Assembly (NCBI GenBank): GCA_934047225.1
Contig: OW203983.1
Span: 36,948,310-37,012,309, forward strand
Direction of reading: 5' to 3'
Source of the DNA: Ypsolopha sequella
Taxonomy: Eukaryota > Arthropoda > Insecta > Lepidoptera > Ypsolophidae
DNA: 64,000 bases
Both the position numbers and the translations under genes were made by a program. The notes under the pieces are model-generated. The model was not told the DNA's origin. It saw only the letters and a list, made by a program, of their open reading frames with translations, and did not search any database. This document shows, piece by piece, positions 35,251 to 46,399 of the stretch (positions are counted from its first letter, which is position 1; each line of letters starts with the position of its first letter).

Positions 35251-35571
35251 TCCACTGTACGAGCAAAACGAGAGAAGAACTCACAAATCGAAGATGTAAT
35301 GCGTGATCTTGACAAGGTCATGAAGAGAGCACTCATAAGCCTTTTCCTCAGAACGGAAGCTTACTCGGAGAGGATCCCTGGTGACGTGCTCAGATTGTAT
35401 GGAGAGGAACGAAGGAATCTTCCTGGGGAGACCCTCCCGCTTGTAGAATACACCTGCGCAGAGGTCTTGTGTATTTAAATCACGCTATAAAACGTTTTTT
35501 TTTTTCAATTTATTTAAAATGTTGGCGTTACTCAAAATACTACCGTATGGAGGTCCATCATGTTGTCTTTT
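35251..35571. other. Open stretch without assigned function
   Basis: A + strand frame (35215-35478) reads IEDVMRDLDKVMKRALI and RIPGDVLRLYGEERRN. It looks protein-like but overlaps the foldback and was not matched to a family. It may be transposon-derived. Confidence 0.25.
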
Positions 35572-35620
35572 TAGGGTTCCGTAGTCAACAACAAGGAACC
35601 CTTATAGTTTCGCCATGTCC

Positions 35621-35655
<35 letters not shown>

Positions 35656-36254
35656 CGCGGCTTAGCTTAGAGACTATTAGTACTAGAAAGCTGTAATTTG
35701 GCATGGGTATGCATATTTATTACGCCGATAAAGTGGTACAGTAAAATTTTGAAAAAAATTTTTTTTAATGTACGTAAAGTGGGGATGATTATTTTTTTTT
35801 CTCGTCTATCCCCTAGTGTGGGGTGTCGATAGGTAATTTAAAAATATTAGGGGTGTGAGAAGATCATTTTTCGATTCAGGGTTCCGTTTGCGAAATATTA
35901 AACTTAAAAGTGTTAATTTTTGTTAGAGTCAAGTGTCCCCCCCCCCCTGCTGGCGAAACGGTTGTATTTGGAGACGTGAAAAAAATCACGGCAGTAGTAT
36001 ACATAACGAAATTAAAAGGAAAACTATCACAGCTAAGAAGGCTTTACAAGTTAACGAGTACAGATCGCGCCAAACTTTTTGTCCCCTCTAACCACGGGGC
36101 GATTCGCATCAGCAGGAACAAAACGTATGGGCCGTTCTTGGGAAGAGCAACTTCCGAGCGGAGTAGAAGTTTGGCGCGATCTGTATTATTTTATTATAGA
36201 TAATGGTACGGAACCCTTCATGCGCGAGTCCGACTCGCACTTGGCCGGTTTTTA
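35572..36254. repeat. GTGCGAGTC-family repeat, third copy
   Basis: It opens ttagggttccgtagtcaac, has a (gtct)n block at 35618-35657, and ends cgcgagtccgactcgcactt then ggccggttttta. An inner hairpin (acagatcgcgccaaact at 36061, agtttggcgcgatctgt at 36168) suggests a further insertion. Confidence 0.75.
35618..35657. repeat. (TCTG)n microsatellite inside the repeat
   Basis: About eight tandem gtct units lie between catgtcc and ccgcgg. Confidence 0.85.
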
Positions 36255-36309
36255 TTACTTATGTTATCTCCTTTTCTATAGTACAGTCTTTGATCTAAGA
36301 TTCACAGGG

Positions 36310-36832
36310 GAGTGATTGATGACATGAGGAATAATTGGCCAATCCATATACAGTAGAACCATTTAGGGCGCCTGTGCCAGCGTCATCCGGAAATTACTCT
36401 TACTGATAACTCTTAAATAAGATGTTTAAAAATTAAGAAAGTATATATGTAGTGTTATTTAAAGAATAAGGAAAAAATTGATTTCTGAAAATTATTCTTG
36501 CGTCAAAAGAACAGTATAAAAATGTTCTGCAAAGTCACACTGTTTTTAGACTACAATTAAGTAAAATTGGTTATTTCTAAGGAACCACTAATGGTATTTG
36601 TATGGTTCTTGCACTAAAATACGAAGAAAATATTGTTTAGTAATATTGTTTATGGAATTTTTTCCATGTGAAAAGTATTATTTTCTCCTATTTTGCGCTA
36701 TCCGGAGACCCTGCGACGTCGTTATGCAGTGCGCGCTGATATTATTGTTATTTCAATATAGTTTCTGTCGATATTTTTACGAACACAAGTCCACTCAAGG
36801 TCGTTGGAAACTACCTTCTCCTTAAATAATGC
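36310..36832 (+). repeat. Dispersed repeat family of about 520 bp, reference copy
   Basis: It shares ordered blocks with 41090-41575 (-), 57805-58140 (-) and 14345-14480 (-): gcgcc...cgtcatccg, a tggttatttc-type segment, tattttctcctattttgcgc, tccggagaccc and ctcaaggtcgttgg. It is non-coding and of unknown class. Confidence 0.65.
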
Positions 36833-37181
36833 ACGTAGAAAAATTCGGCACTCTTCGGCAAAGGTCGGATTTTCGTATTTGTATTTCCCTCGTATTTCCG
36901 CTTTCTATACAATCAATGACAGATATTTCACCTCCAGTCGCCTATATACATATGCATGCAACCAAAATTACACGATTTTTTGCACATGTTCTTTGCAATG
37001 ACTTTGACTCTATCTCTTTACTAAGTTTACAAATACTTCAACTACATGATTCGGCTTGTTATTGTAAAATTATTCTGAGAACATCGGCTACTGAGAGATA
37101 TTATTTTCAATACTCTCCGAACTTCAATCCTTCTATCCAAGTCTTTGCCTCGGATGAATCTAGTCTTGATAACCAGAGTAT
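36833..37181. other. Intergenic/intronic segment, nothing recognised
   Basis: Overlapping + strand frames (36804-37185) have no domain and probably arise by chance. Confidence 0.3.
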
Positions 37182-37286
37182 TTAATACAATTTCAGAGTA
37201 GCTTTATACAATTTCCAACCGGCTCTCTTTGGCGTAGGTATCCGGTCTTCTATAGCCACCATCGATGCGGCTGCCAACATGTTGTC
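37182..37286 (-). CDS. Candidate terminal exon of the - strand gene
   Basis: After the acceptor ttgctttcag the - strand reads DNMLAAASMVAIEDRIP, then TPKRAGWKLYKATLKLY and TAA. It would join in phase 0 to the 38127-38360 exon if that exon used AAG|gtcctg (38150), a weak donor. Alternatively it is an unrelated exon. Confidence 0.35.
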   Translation of the reverse strand, partial: DNMLAAASMVAIEDRIPTPKRAGWKLYKATLKLY

Positions 37287-38126
37287 CTGAAAGCAATGAA
37301 AAGGTGTGTCATTGCTCTACTGATTCTACGTGGTAAAATCACTTTCCTCAAAGATAATGCAAGGGATAGCTATAAATCTAATGTCATTTTATTTAAAAAA
37401 TTTACAGATTTGTGAATTTAAAACAGCGTATAAAACTTATTTTCGAAATATATTTCGGCCCACTTTATATTTCTAAAATAAGTTTTATACACTGTTTTAA
37501 TTAAACAAAAAATAAAAATAAAATAAATGCTCTATGTAGCAACATATTATATATATTTATTTCAAATTTATGAAAGAGGTAGACATAGATCTGGCGCCTT
37601 TGCCAAGTCAATTTTAATAAATAAATCTATTTATTTCAGCCTAAAATAACAACCCATAATTTGTTAGTAACAATAGTTCTTATTCTAATATTAGTAAATA
37701 AATAAAACGACATTTATCGACATCTTTTAATTATTAAAAAAAAATATATTTTGTTTTTCATTTTTAATGTGTAGGATTAGAATTATGTATATTTTAATTA
37801 AGTTTATAATAATAATTGCTATTATTATAATATTGCTATGCCGCTATTGGTAAAATTACACTTGTACTGTCTATTTTTAGAAACACCAATGAAACTGTAA
37901 TTTATCGCAATAAATAAAAAATAAAAAAAAAATAAAAAAAAAAACATTTTGACATTTAATTTTACTGGTGACGATTCGGTGTAATACGACTTAACTTATT
38001 TTACGCAACTAACCTTATTTTAAGCGTCCTGATGTCTTTGTCTTTCCAGTACAGAAAGAAAAAGACATTAAGTTTAGTCCAGTCAAATAAGTTAAATCGC
38101 GTTACGTGACACAAATATAAACCAAG
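37287..38126. other. Intron or 3' flank of the - strand gene
   Basis: It contains a small inverted repeat with half a hammerhead-like motif (37419-37500) and A-rich, low-complexity sequence at 37735-37950. No frame of note. Confidence 0.35.
37419..37500. repeat. Inverted repeat enclosing a half hammerhead motif
   Basis: The arms aaaacagcgtataaaactta and taagttttatacactgtttt pair. On the - strand the centre has GGGCCGAAATATATTTCG, matching the 3' half of the motif at 24563-24608, but CTGATGA is missing. Confidence 0.55.
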
Positions 38127-38360
38127 TTATAATGGGATTCTGGGCAGGACCTTAAACCGTTTCAGCATCCGTTCTCTATCAGCAGCATCGAAGTGCTGCA
38201 TCTCCTTGATCCACTCGCAGAACCACATCATTAAAATTGCTTGCGTTGCTGCCAACAGAAGAGGTACCTTAGTAAGACGAGATTCCACGGCCTTTCTCAT
38301 AAAGACAATGCACCAAATAGGTGAAAACTGCACCAAAATCCGATTTGGGGATCCGTAAGT
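38127..38360 (-). CDS. Exon 4 of the - strand gene, last confident exon
   Basis: After the acceptor atattatag it reads TYGSPNRILVQFSPIW through AADRERMLKRF to TAA at 38129-38127. Internal weak donors at 38157 (phase 2) and 38150 (phase 0) could instead link to 34335-34557 or 37182-37286. Confidence 0.6.
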   Translation of the reverse strand, partial: TYGSPNRILVQFSPIWCIVFMRKAVESRLTKVPLLLAATQAILMMWFCEWIKEMQHFDAADRERMLKRFKVLPRIPL

Positions 38361-39520
38361 CTATAATATACCAACATATTTTACATTTTATTGAAGTTGC
38401 GGAGTTCAAAATATAAGAAGTAATAGCTGTAGTACACCTTACGTTTATCTAGTCCGTCCTCTTGAGCTCTCCTTAGCAAATTTGCCATCGTATCCAAAAA
38501 CCAATACTCAGCCATACTGTTCTTATAGTTAGTACAACCAACTAATTCGGCTATCACATCTATGTACTTCTGAGCTGCAGTGGTAGCTATTTTAGGAATA
38601 AGAACTGGATCTATATCAGTTTTGAATTCTGCTGGTAGCAATTGAATTTTGTTATCTTTTTGAAGTTCCCTTACGCGGTTTGGTAAGATATTTCTCAAGG
38701 AAGGTGAGGGAAAAACATTCTTTCTCGGTTTTTTATCTCCTTTTTGTACGATGGTTTCAGGTTTATTTTCTTCAGGAATAGCTTCATCTTTGGTTGTTTG
38801 TTGTTCTTCTGCTACTGCTTCTAAATTTTCTGGAAAAGAGTATAAAGTGTCAGAATGTATTGCTTTTCAAATATCAATAATCATAATTATAATATATTTA
38901 TATTTTTTCAAAATTTTTTTCCTGTATGCTTTTATATTCGAAAATTTTCCTTAAATTTCCTTGACGATAATGGTTGGTTTTTTTTTCCCGGGACCTTGTA
39001 TAAATCTGTTTTCACTACCATTAGAACAATATATTTTTAACAGCTTCTCCCACGGCGTCGTTTGCATAGGAATTTTGTATTGACTTTGTAACTTTTGTAA
39101 CTTTGTAAGAAATTGTCAAGTATCACGTAGTAAAGTTTGATATTTATAATCATAATATAATTAAAAATATAATAATAGTTCGATATACCTGGTGGTATGG
39201 GTTCAAGGTTTATTATTTTTTTTCCTGTATTTCCAACCAAATAAAACAATACTTGCTAAAGTTTTTATTCTAAGCCACCAACACAAGTGTAAACTTCAGT
39301 CTGCTGGCATCGTACCACGACTATTTTTTACCTACTTTTGTTTGTACTACGTACATATTATATTTGTTGTATAACATATCTACAAACCTTCTTCCTCCAC
39401 CTCTTCTTCCACCACCACCTCTGGAGATTCTATAACAGTCCTCGTACACTTGAACCCTGACTTCGAAAGTAGGTTGCTGAGGTCTGTCACGTGGGCATCT
39501 TCTACTCTACGTGAGGCCAT
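38127..39520 (-). CDS. Unnamed four-exon gene, possibly CLAMP-type flagellar protein
   Basis: The - strand join 39520-39388, 39224-39189, 38829-38438, 38360-38127 gives 264 residues with consistent phases (1, 1, 0). An in-frame TAG at 39535-39533 fixes the start. The N-terminus is acidic (EVVVEEEVEEE), then a basic linker, then a helical region with KYIDVIAELVGC, MAEYWFLDTMANLLRRAQ and ILMMWFCEWIKEMQHF. The order and 'LL.RAQEDGL' pattern recall the CLAMP family (C1a-32 of the flagellar central pair), but the match is by eye and weak. The last exon may be spliced further, so the C-terminus is uncertain. There is no signal peptide or membrane segment. Confidence 0.6.
38438..38829 (-). CDS. Exon 3 of the - strand gene
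   Basis: The longest exon, 392 bases, is fully open. The acceptor is actcttttccag and the chosen donor AAG|gtgtac. A better-looking donor, AAAC|gtaagg, lies 5 bases upstream but would shift the next exon into a frame with an early stop. Confidence 0.7.
39189..39224 (-). CDS. Exon 2 of the - strand gene (36-bp microexon)
   Basis: It reads KKIINLEPIPP between the acceptor ggaaatacag and donor CAG|gtatat. Phase 1 on both sides keeps the frame between exons 1 and 3. Confidence 0.5.
39388..39520 (-). CDS. Exon 1 of the - strand gene
   Basis: Encodes 44 codons plus one base, starting MASRRVEDAH and ending in a glutamate-rich run. The donor is AAG|gtttgt. The start is fixed by an in-frame stop 12 bases upstream. 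Confidence 0.65.
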
Positions 39521-39540
39521 TGCGGCTGATGACTAGGCCA

Positions 39541-40540
39541 GCATCAGCCTGCAAGATAAGTTGAGATGTTGAAGTTACCTATTTCAAGAGTTTCTTTGCT
39601 AATCGTTAGCTACGTTGGTCGCCAACGCTGCTTGCTGTAAACTATTGAATGATGACATTCCTTTATTTTTATTTTTTCCACCGATCAAAATAGTTTATTA
39701 ATAATTGCTTATAAAAGTATTTAACGCAATGTGGTGCAATAAAAAGTACATTGGCCTGAAGGGAACCTCTTCAAAGCTAAAATTAGGATTAAAAAACTCT
39801 AGGAAGTTAACTACCTATCTGTAGATGGTCGTAGCTGTCCCGCGCAAGGAATAGGGGGAATTAAGGAACAAAACATTTGATAATGTGACCAAGAAAAGCT
39901 ATCAGGCAAGGAACATTTCACAAGTATCATGTGAAAAATCATATGAAGTGCGTTTTTATATGTTACACCTGCTACCTTTCTTCACATAGTCTGTTAAAAA
40001 TCACAGATCATTCGCTTAGAAGAGAGAGCGATCGAGTAGGGACGAATCGTATGACAGCGGGCGTGTTAGAAGGAGGAAGGCATATTTTGCTGATTCGTCG
40101 CTACACTAAAAGGGACCCGTATGACGCATTGGTGAACTTTGTCCTTGACTAACGAATGAGAGTAATTAAAAATTAAACCTTAAAGATAGATGCCGTAAGG
40201 TGATAATTGTAGCAAGTGTGGCATTAGTGCATTGCACATGAGAAATCATTTTCTGTGAAATTTCACATGTGAAATCACTGTGAAAAATAAAAGTAATTTC
40301 ATCAAATGAAAATGAATTAAATGTAGCAATCATTCCCATGCCTAAAAGCTATAACTTCCGAGGTGCTTCACCCGCCAACCTCTTCTTTTTTTTCATATAT
40401 TTTTATGAAAACCTAAGGCCTATTGCCTATTTTGGCTTTTTATTGTTTCTTATTTATTTATATATTATTAAGTATAAACGAATACAGGGACTGATTGGCT
40501 AATCTGTCAAAGGCCAGACTAAACAGCGTGACCTAAGAAC
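39541..40540. other. Upstream region of the - strand gene
   Basis: It should hold the promoter, but no clear core element was identified. A 73-codon + strand frame (39931-40152) lacks motifs. A tcacatg(t/a)gaaat run near 40222-40285 is a locally repeated phrase. Confidence 0.35.
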
Positions 40541-40690
40541 ATGAAATTTGGACTGTAGGAGGTTCCTTGTATGATGTAAACATCCGCAAAGAAGGGATTT
40601 CTGGAAATGCACACGGGGTCAGGAAGGTTGGGATCCACGCAGCAACTAGTTATTACCCATATATCGTCGCTCGTATAACTAATTCTCCTA
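40541..40690. repeat. Lepidopteran 'GAACTTGAAATTTGG' repeat, copy 1
   Basis: acatgaaatttggactgtag then ggttccttgtatgat. The same phrase occurs at 42195-42320 and 52005-52080 and is part of a widespread lepidopteran element. Confidence 0.5.
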
Positions 40691-40764
40691 ACTCAATAGA
40701 GTATGTTTTTAGAACAACCGTTTGTTTCCAATAAACTTTAATTTCACACGTTTGTTTGTCATTT

Positions 40765-41000
40765 CAAAATTCAAAAAGTTTATTTTGCAAAGTAGGTATA
40801 TATAATACACGTTTCACAAGTCAAATTTTAATCTTATAAAAATATATGTAATAAAATAATAAATGAACATGAACTACTTAGATTGAATGTTTATTTAATT
40901 TATGTAGCAATATATATACGATTAAAATTATAGATAAAATATTATTATACTAGGTAAAATCCAATCAACCGCCCGAACCCATGCCGGAGACCCGGCCAGG
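40765..41000 (-). mobile_element. LINE 3' UTR-like repeat, - strand
   Basis: aaaagtttattttgcaaagt and ataatacacgtttcacaagt are also found at 54965-55050. On the - strand this carries an AATAAA signal near its end, as a retroposon 3' end would. Confidence 0.5.
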
Positions 41001-41089
41001 GACCAGGAACAAGGTTCAATGATCACCAATGCAAATGCATTCTTTGGTTCTAATTCAAATCACCCAAAAAAATTTATGGGACAGTTAGT

Positions 41090-41575
41090 TGAGCGGCAGG
41101 TATCCGCCAACGACCTTGAGTCGACCTGTGTTTGTACAAATATCGACAGAAACTACTGAAATAACGTTCATATCAGCGCGCACTGCAACGACGTCGCTGG
41201 GTCTCCGGATAGCGCAACATAGGAGAAAATAATATTTTTCACATGGACGCGATGGACGGAAAAAATATTTTTCCAAGAATATTTTCTTGTAATTTATAGT
41301 GCAAGAACCACACAAATACCTCTAGTGGTTGCAAAGACATAACCAACTTTACTTAATTTTAATCAAAAAACAGCTTGACTTTGAACAATATATTCATGCT
41401 GTTTCTTATACGCGAAAGTAATTTTCTAAAATTAAGTTATTCTTTATAGTTAAACCAACAACATGTTTTTTTTAATAATTTTTAAAGAGAATTAACTTTA
41501 TCAATAGAGTAATTTTCGGATGACGCTTACAAGAGGCGCCTTAAATGATCGACGATGTACTCGTATACATATAGG
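41090..41575 (-). repeat. 36310-family repeat, reverse copy
   Basis: The - strand is collinear with 36310-36832, from ccaacgaccttgag to cggatgacgcttac...ggcgcc. Confidence 0.7.
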
Positions 41576-41589
41576 TGTTCAGTCTTTTC

Positions 41590-42145
41590 CATAAGGGCTC
41601 CGGGGGCACTTGCCCAGGGCCCCCGGTTTCATGGGGCCTCAGAATGCCATCATTTTTTAATGATAATTTCCCTATTATTACACCAAATAAGGCAGATATA
41701 AACAATATGCACAAATACATAGAAATAAAATAGCCACATCTATTTTACGTTTTCGTTTGGACAGTTTTGCAACAATATCTGCACAATTTAAGCTCATATT
41801 ATTTACAGTTCCATCAATATTTTAAATTTACACATAGCTTATATGTTCATCAAATATTTAATTAAATTTAATTTATTTATAAACAAAAATCCAGAGCATT
41901 ATAAAAAAGTTTGACATGAAAAATATTGTTTGCAGATACTGCCAATTACGGATTTAACTATGCTAAGCTAACAATGTATTACTAATAACTAGGAACTGGA
42001 TAATTTTAAATTTTAAGTACAATAATGACAAAATCGCAAGAGTCAGTAAAACAAAAACACACCACAACATGTTTTCATCAAAATAGCCCCCAAAATCAGA
42101 GCCCCAGGGCCCCTGCATGGCCTAAGACGGCCCTGGGTATAGGTA
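41590..42145. repeat. GGGCCCC-ended composite repeat
   Basis: gggctccgggggcacttgcc at the left and cagggcccctgcatggcc at the right bracket about 550 bp. The interior (41860-42010) resembles 55070-55210, with aaacaaaaatcca and caattacggattt...tatgctaa. Confidence 0.45.
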
Positions 42146-42194
42146 TAAAAGAATACGCTGAATGACTGATCTATCAATGCCCAGACAAAACGGC

Positions 42195-42320
42195 TGGACC
42201 AAGGAACTTTAAATTTGGACTGCAGGTTCCTTGTATGACATAGGGAGGAATTTTAGAAAAATAACCACGGTATCGGAAGAACAGGGTTCTACGCGAGCAA
42301 CGCTGCTGGGCGTCCGCTAG
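42195..42320. repeat. 'GAACTTGAAATTTGG' repeat, copy 2
   Basis: aactttaaatttggactgca, ggttccttgtatgac, ending gggcgtccgctagt. It is a diverged relative of 40541-40690. Confidence 0.5.
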
Positions 42321-42760
42321 TCATCTAATTTAACTATATTTTTCAAGTATAAATACATTTGTTATTTATTTTGTGTTACGTTTAATACTAGTGATTCGTT
42401 TCGCCTTAAAATTGCTTTTATTCACACCTGCGCTTACTTGGTCACAACCTAGCTAAACTACAAAAAACTTCATTAAAATTCGAACGAGCACTTAAAAAAA
42501 AAATACTAAACGCAAAAAGCATGTCCCGTCATTAATTAAGTTGAAGTTAACGCTTCAATTACGGGCTAGTAATTGGGGACCTGAACATGGGGCCCCTGAG
42601 GCCCCCAATTCGGTGGGAAGACGCCCAGACACCGACACCCCATGTAATATGAGACTTCACAGTGCGCCATTAATTGAGGGTTTACAGAGAGAACTTTACA
42701 AGTTGGGGTAGGTCAGGAGCAACTCTTCGGCTCTTAGGGGAATCTTAGGTAATTACACTA
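42321..42760. other. Intergenic stretch, nothing firm
   Basis: A ggcccctgaggcccccaatt segment near 42592 resembles pieces of the GGGCCCC repeat nearby. No gene was seen. Confidence 0.3.
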
Positions 42761-42764
42761 TTTG

Positions 42765-43025
42765 TGTATATGCCGTCGTCATTTTGTAGAATCCGGCAAA
42801 TTGTAAAGTCAAAAATAGGTGCGACGACGAGCGAAACGAGGAAGAGCGTGTTAAGTTTATATGTATATACATTTTGGGAGCCGAGCGAAGTGGTGTGGAG
42901 CGAGTCAACCCACAGTAAACTACTTACTGAGGGTCGACTCGCTCCACAGACTTAACAGAATTAAGATATGCCTAGGCAAATTCTAAAATGCCGAATTATA
43001 CGATATGACGACGATATATTTACAC
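42765..43025. repeat. Foldback with GAGCGAAG core, copy 2
   Basis: Outer pieces tgccgtcgtcattttgtaga / tcgtataattcggcattttag-type and inner gagcgagtcaaccc / gggtcgactcgctc pair imperfectly. It includes gacgacgagcgaaacgagg. Confidence 0.55.
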
Positions 43026-43252
43026 AAATATGATATTATGGTCTACTTTGTTTAGCAATCTGATTCCATTTCCTATATGCATGCTCTATAATATGAAATA
43101 TTTGCCTTATTTAGTTTTGTGCTACTTTTAAGGGACAAAACTCTTTTGTTCTGTTATGAAACTGCCATAACATAAGATTTTTTTTATCGCACTGAAAATA
43201 ATTACTATTTTAATGTCTAAAATTAATCATTTTTACAATGTTTGTTTTCAAA

Positions 43253-43414
43253 AAGCCGATTTTGAAGGCTTTAATTTTAGTTTTAGTTATGTCAAAACTA
43301 AATTTTGTTTGTTGCAAAATAGCCCTTAAATGTAATGAACATGAGTGAAATTACATTGGAATAATTTTAATTTTGACAGCACTAAATCTAAAATTAAAGC
43401 CTTCAAAATCGGCT
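43253..43414. mobile_element. AAGCCGATTCTGAAGGC MITE, copy 3
   Basis: Inverted ends aagccgattttgaaggc / gccttcaaaatcggct and arms ttttagttttagtt..gtcaaa / ttttgacagcactaaa. Confidence 0.8.
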
Positions 43415-43581
43415 GAATTATCTAGATAAAAAATTCTTGGAGATACCTTAATTATTTAGTGTAGAATTTATTGAAACAATGTTATAAAAAATTTACTTGA
43501 GAAGTTATTATAGGATTACTTTAAAAAACTAGGTACGAAGAGCAGAATTACCCCTTGACTCTCCCTTTGTAATTATTATTT

Positions 43582-44250
43582 TAGGGTTTCGTAGCCAAAG
43601 CAAGAAACCCTAATCATTTCGTCATGTCTGTCTATCACACTTTTAAATCTAAGGGACCTACGAATCCTAAACGGAGCTGAAAATTTGCTGATACATTTTT
43701 GTGAATAAAAATTTGGGCAAGTGCGAGTCGGACTCGCGCACAAAGGGTTCCGTACCATCACACAATACGGGTACGGAACTCTAAAAACTTTATGGTAAAC
43801 AACAACAATGTGCATAGATCCCATGAACAATGCCATAGCATCATTGAGGCGACATAAAAAAGCCGCTAAAATGGTAGCAACTGGCTAAAAATTTGCGGCT
43901 CCCACTGTGTACGGAACCCTAATATCTTAACCGCTATAATTTTCCTGTTTTCATACTTTCGATCCTCTCGTTTCGGAGATAAAGGGGAGAAAAATAACCT
44001 TAAACAATGTTACTTTTTTGAGGTTTTTTTGTATAGGTTTAAATTTTTTTATACTTGCAATATTTGCCGTGAAAGATGCCATAGTACCACGTATTCTGTG
44101 AAAATTTCAATTGGCTACCTATAACGGCTGAAGCTATACAGCGGAGGTAATAGGGTAATAGGGCCCCGTTTGGCACACTTCTGGTACGGAATCCTAAAAA
44201 CGATAATAATTGAGAAAAAAAAAAATTGTTTTCTAGGTTTTTTTTTCTTT
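43582..44250. repeat. Rearranged GTGCGAGTC-family fragments
   Basis: ttagggtttcgtagccaaag at the left, agtgcgagtcggactcgcgc near 43721, cggaaccctaat near 43912 and ggtacggaatcctaaaa near 44183 are pieces of the family in broken order. Confidence 0.55.
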
Positions 44251-44404
44251 TTCGTAATCTACGTGGCTCGATCGAAAGATTTCTAGATTTGGAGGTTTGT
44301 TGAAACATTTTGTAATTTTCAGAAAGAAAACAATTTTTTTTTTAATTTTCTCCAAATTGTGGAAAATTTTATAAACGGAGTGATTTCAAAATCTGGGTAA
44401 ATTT

Positions 44405-44445
44405 TCTGCCCCTCTGGGAGACAGGCGTGAGTATATATGTACGTA
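44405..44445 (+). repeat. 3' end fragment of the RTE-like element at 56540
   Basis: tctgggagacaggcgtgagt then atatatgtacgta matches the last coding codons and tail of the RTE-like copy at 57650-57690. Confidence 0.55.
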
Positions 44446-45069
44446 TTTTGCATTGAAGTATTAACAGGTACAGTCACATGCAGTTCAAGCTCCCTATTTC
44501 TAAACTATTTTGACGGCTATTTGCCTCAATTTTCAATGCTATGAGGTAGCCTGTCATGCTGACGTCCGTACATAGGTACATTAAAAAAACAGTTGTTTAA
44601 AGTGATATTAGATATCGTAAAAACAGTATCTCAAAGGCACATTAAAGTTCATCAAAACTTTTTAAATTTTCATCTAGACTCATATCATAAAATCCTAATT
44701 ATGAACTCAAAAATAGTGATATTTTTTTTACAAACGTCTCTTATACAGAAAATAAATTATTTAAGAGAACAGTTTTCTTAACAAAATAATGCTTTTAAAT
44801 AACTTTTGCTGCTATAAAAGTACAGTTACACGAAATTGGAAGGCAAATGGAACTTGGCCCATACAGCCATGTCTGAGGTTTTAATAGGGAATGGTTTGAA
44901 TGAATGGACATATTTATGACCAAACCCATGCGCTGTGGTTGCAAAAGCAAATGTTTTTAATCATGGTAGAATTCGTGACCGCACCCTTGTGTCACATGTG
45001 CGGTGAACTGCTTTATTAATTTAACATTTATTGCTTTTTTGTTTGTTTAAAGTTTTCGTCTGGGCAAAA
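44446..45069. other. Intergenic stretch, nothing recognised
   Basis: No motif-bearing frame or repeat was identified. Confidence 0.3.
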
Positions 45070-45147
45070 ATGTCTGACAGCGTATACCGTGAGAAACAAA
45101 AAAGACAAAAAATCAAAACGAACCAGCAAAATCAACAAAAACTTACA
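45070..45147 (+). CDS. Possible short first exon (MSDSVYREKQKRQK)
   Basis: The ATG is followed by 26 codons rich in Lys and Gln, ending at ACA|gtaagc. No in-frame stop lies close upstream and no partner exon was found. It could be chance in A-rich sequence. Confidence 0.2.
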
Positions 45148-45520
45148 GTAAGCCGGTACCGTATATTGAGATTTTTATGAAAATCAATTGCGTTTAGAAA
45201 ACTAAAAACAGTAGTAAAATAATTTTTTCGATATCTCAAAAAATGACGAAGTTATTTGCAATCAAATTGAGCTTAACGACATGTCACGTGACGTCATCTG
45301 ACAAGATTTCAGACTAAAAGATAAATAATATCGCTAACTTTGGTAGAATAGTAATTTTTAAAAATTTCAAAAACTTTTGTGCTTTGCTATAACTAATAAT
45401 TAATCAGTTACTATAAAAACTTTACTGACATTTCACTACAGGACACGCGTCCATGTTACCAAGATCTTAATTGATCTTATGGATTGGAAACAAGGTAGGT
45501 AACCTCTCACGTGACTGCAG
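45148..45520. other. Intergenic stretch, nothing recognised
   Basis: No frame or repeat was identified. Confidence 0.3.
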
Positions 45521-45524
45521 ATAA

Positions 45525-45660
45525 AGTAGTGTATGAAACTGCACATAATTAGATATTAAAACACTCGTATAAACTATTAAAAAACTCGCCTACGGCTTGT
45601 TTTTTAAACTCATGCTCGTGTTTTAATAACCTCTTTATGTGCCAGTTTCATAAGCATCGT
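45525..45660. repeat. Foldback, GATAAAGTA family
   Basis: It opens agataaagtagtgtatgaaa and contains attaaaacactcg...cgagtgttttaat-type complementary parts around aactcgcctacggcttg. Its opening matches 31741-31800. Confidence 0.5.
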
Positions 45661-45884
45661 TTCAGCATAATAAATGGGTAGTAATTAAACCAGCGGATAT
45701 AAATTGAAATTTAACGTGTCAAAAATACTGAATATAGCGTACTAAAATACTAAGCAGGTGAAAGACTGTGGGCGAATAAAAATGTTGAAAACGGCGACTT
45801 GAAAATACAAATTTGAGTTGAGTTGAATAATTCCCAGGCGAACAATTTTCTATTTTAGTGACAATTTAATTTTAAGTAATAAAA

Positions 45885-46005
45885 CTAGGGACGTCGCCTC
45901 GCTCCGCTCCGCTTCGCTCGGCTCCTTATTTTATCTTACATGTCAACCTAACACGCTCCCCTCGCTTCGCTCGTCGTCGCACCTATTTTTTGACTTTTGG
46001 TAAAA
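45885..46005. repeat. CTCCGCTTCGCTCGGCTCC repeat, copy 3
   Basis: gcctcgctccgctccgcttc then ccctcgcttcgctcgtcgtc with cgcacctatttttt. The same layout is seen at 51855-51950 and 54622-54730. Confidence 0.55.
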
Positions 46006-46399
46006 TATTTTCGATCTCATCCTTTAAATTCGCCCACTCAGTATTTTTAGTCGCACGCTTTGGTATTTATTCCGGACACTTGAAGTCACTAATTGTATTT
46101 TTAGTCGACCGATTAATAATTTCCCATAGTAAATTTCCAAAGTTTTGAAAAAAGCGTCATCGTAAAGCGTAGAAATGGATTTCTGGATGGAGTAGTTTAA
46201 CAATCAGAAAAATTTCATAGTGCAGTTATAGAAAAAATTACCAAGTGTGTTGGAAAAGTGGGTTTAATTTTGCCTTTTATTTTGGGATATTTTGTCAGTG
46301 TGTAAGTATATAGAAATATATTGAAGTTGAAGTAGGCGCAATGTATTTATTCATATATAAATCGTTCAAACATGAAATTTTACTTATTTTTTAATTGAT

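Noticed and set aside
38438..38445. Stronger donor AAAC|gtaagg in exon 3 of the - strand gene
   Set aside because: It would put exon 4 in a frame that stops after about 32 codons. The AAG|gtgtac donor keeps a long open exon.
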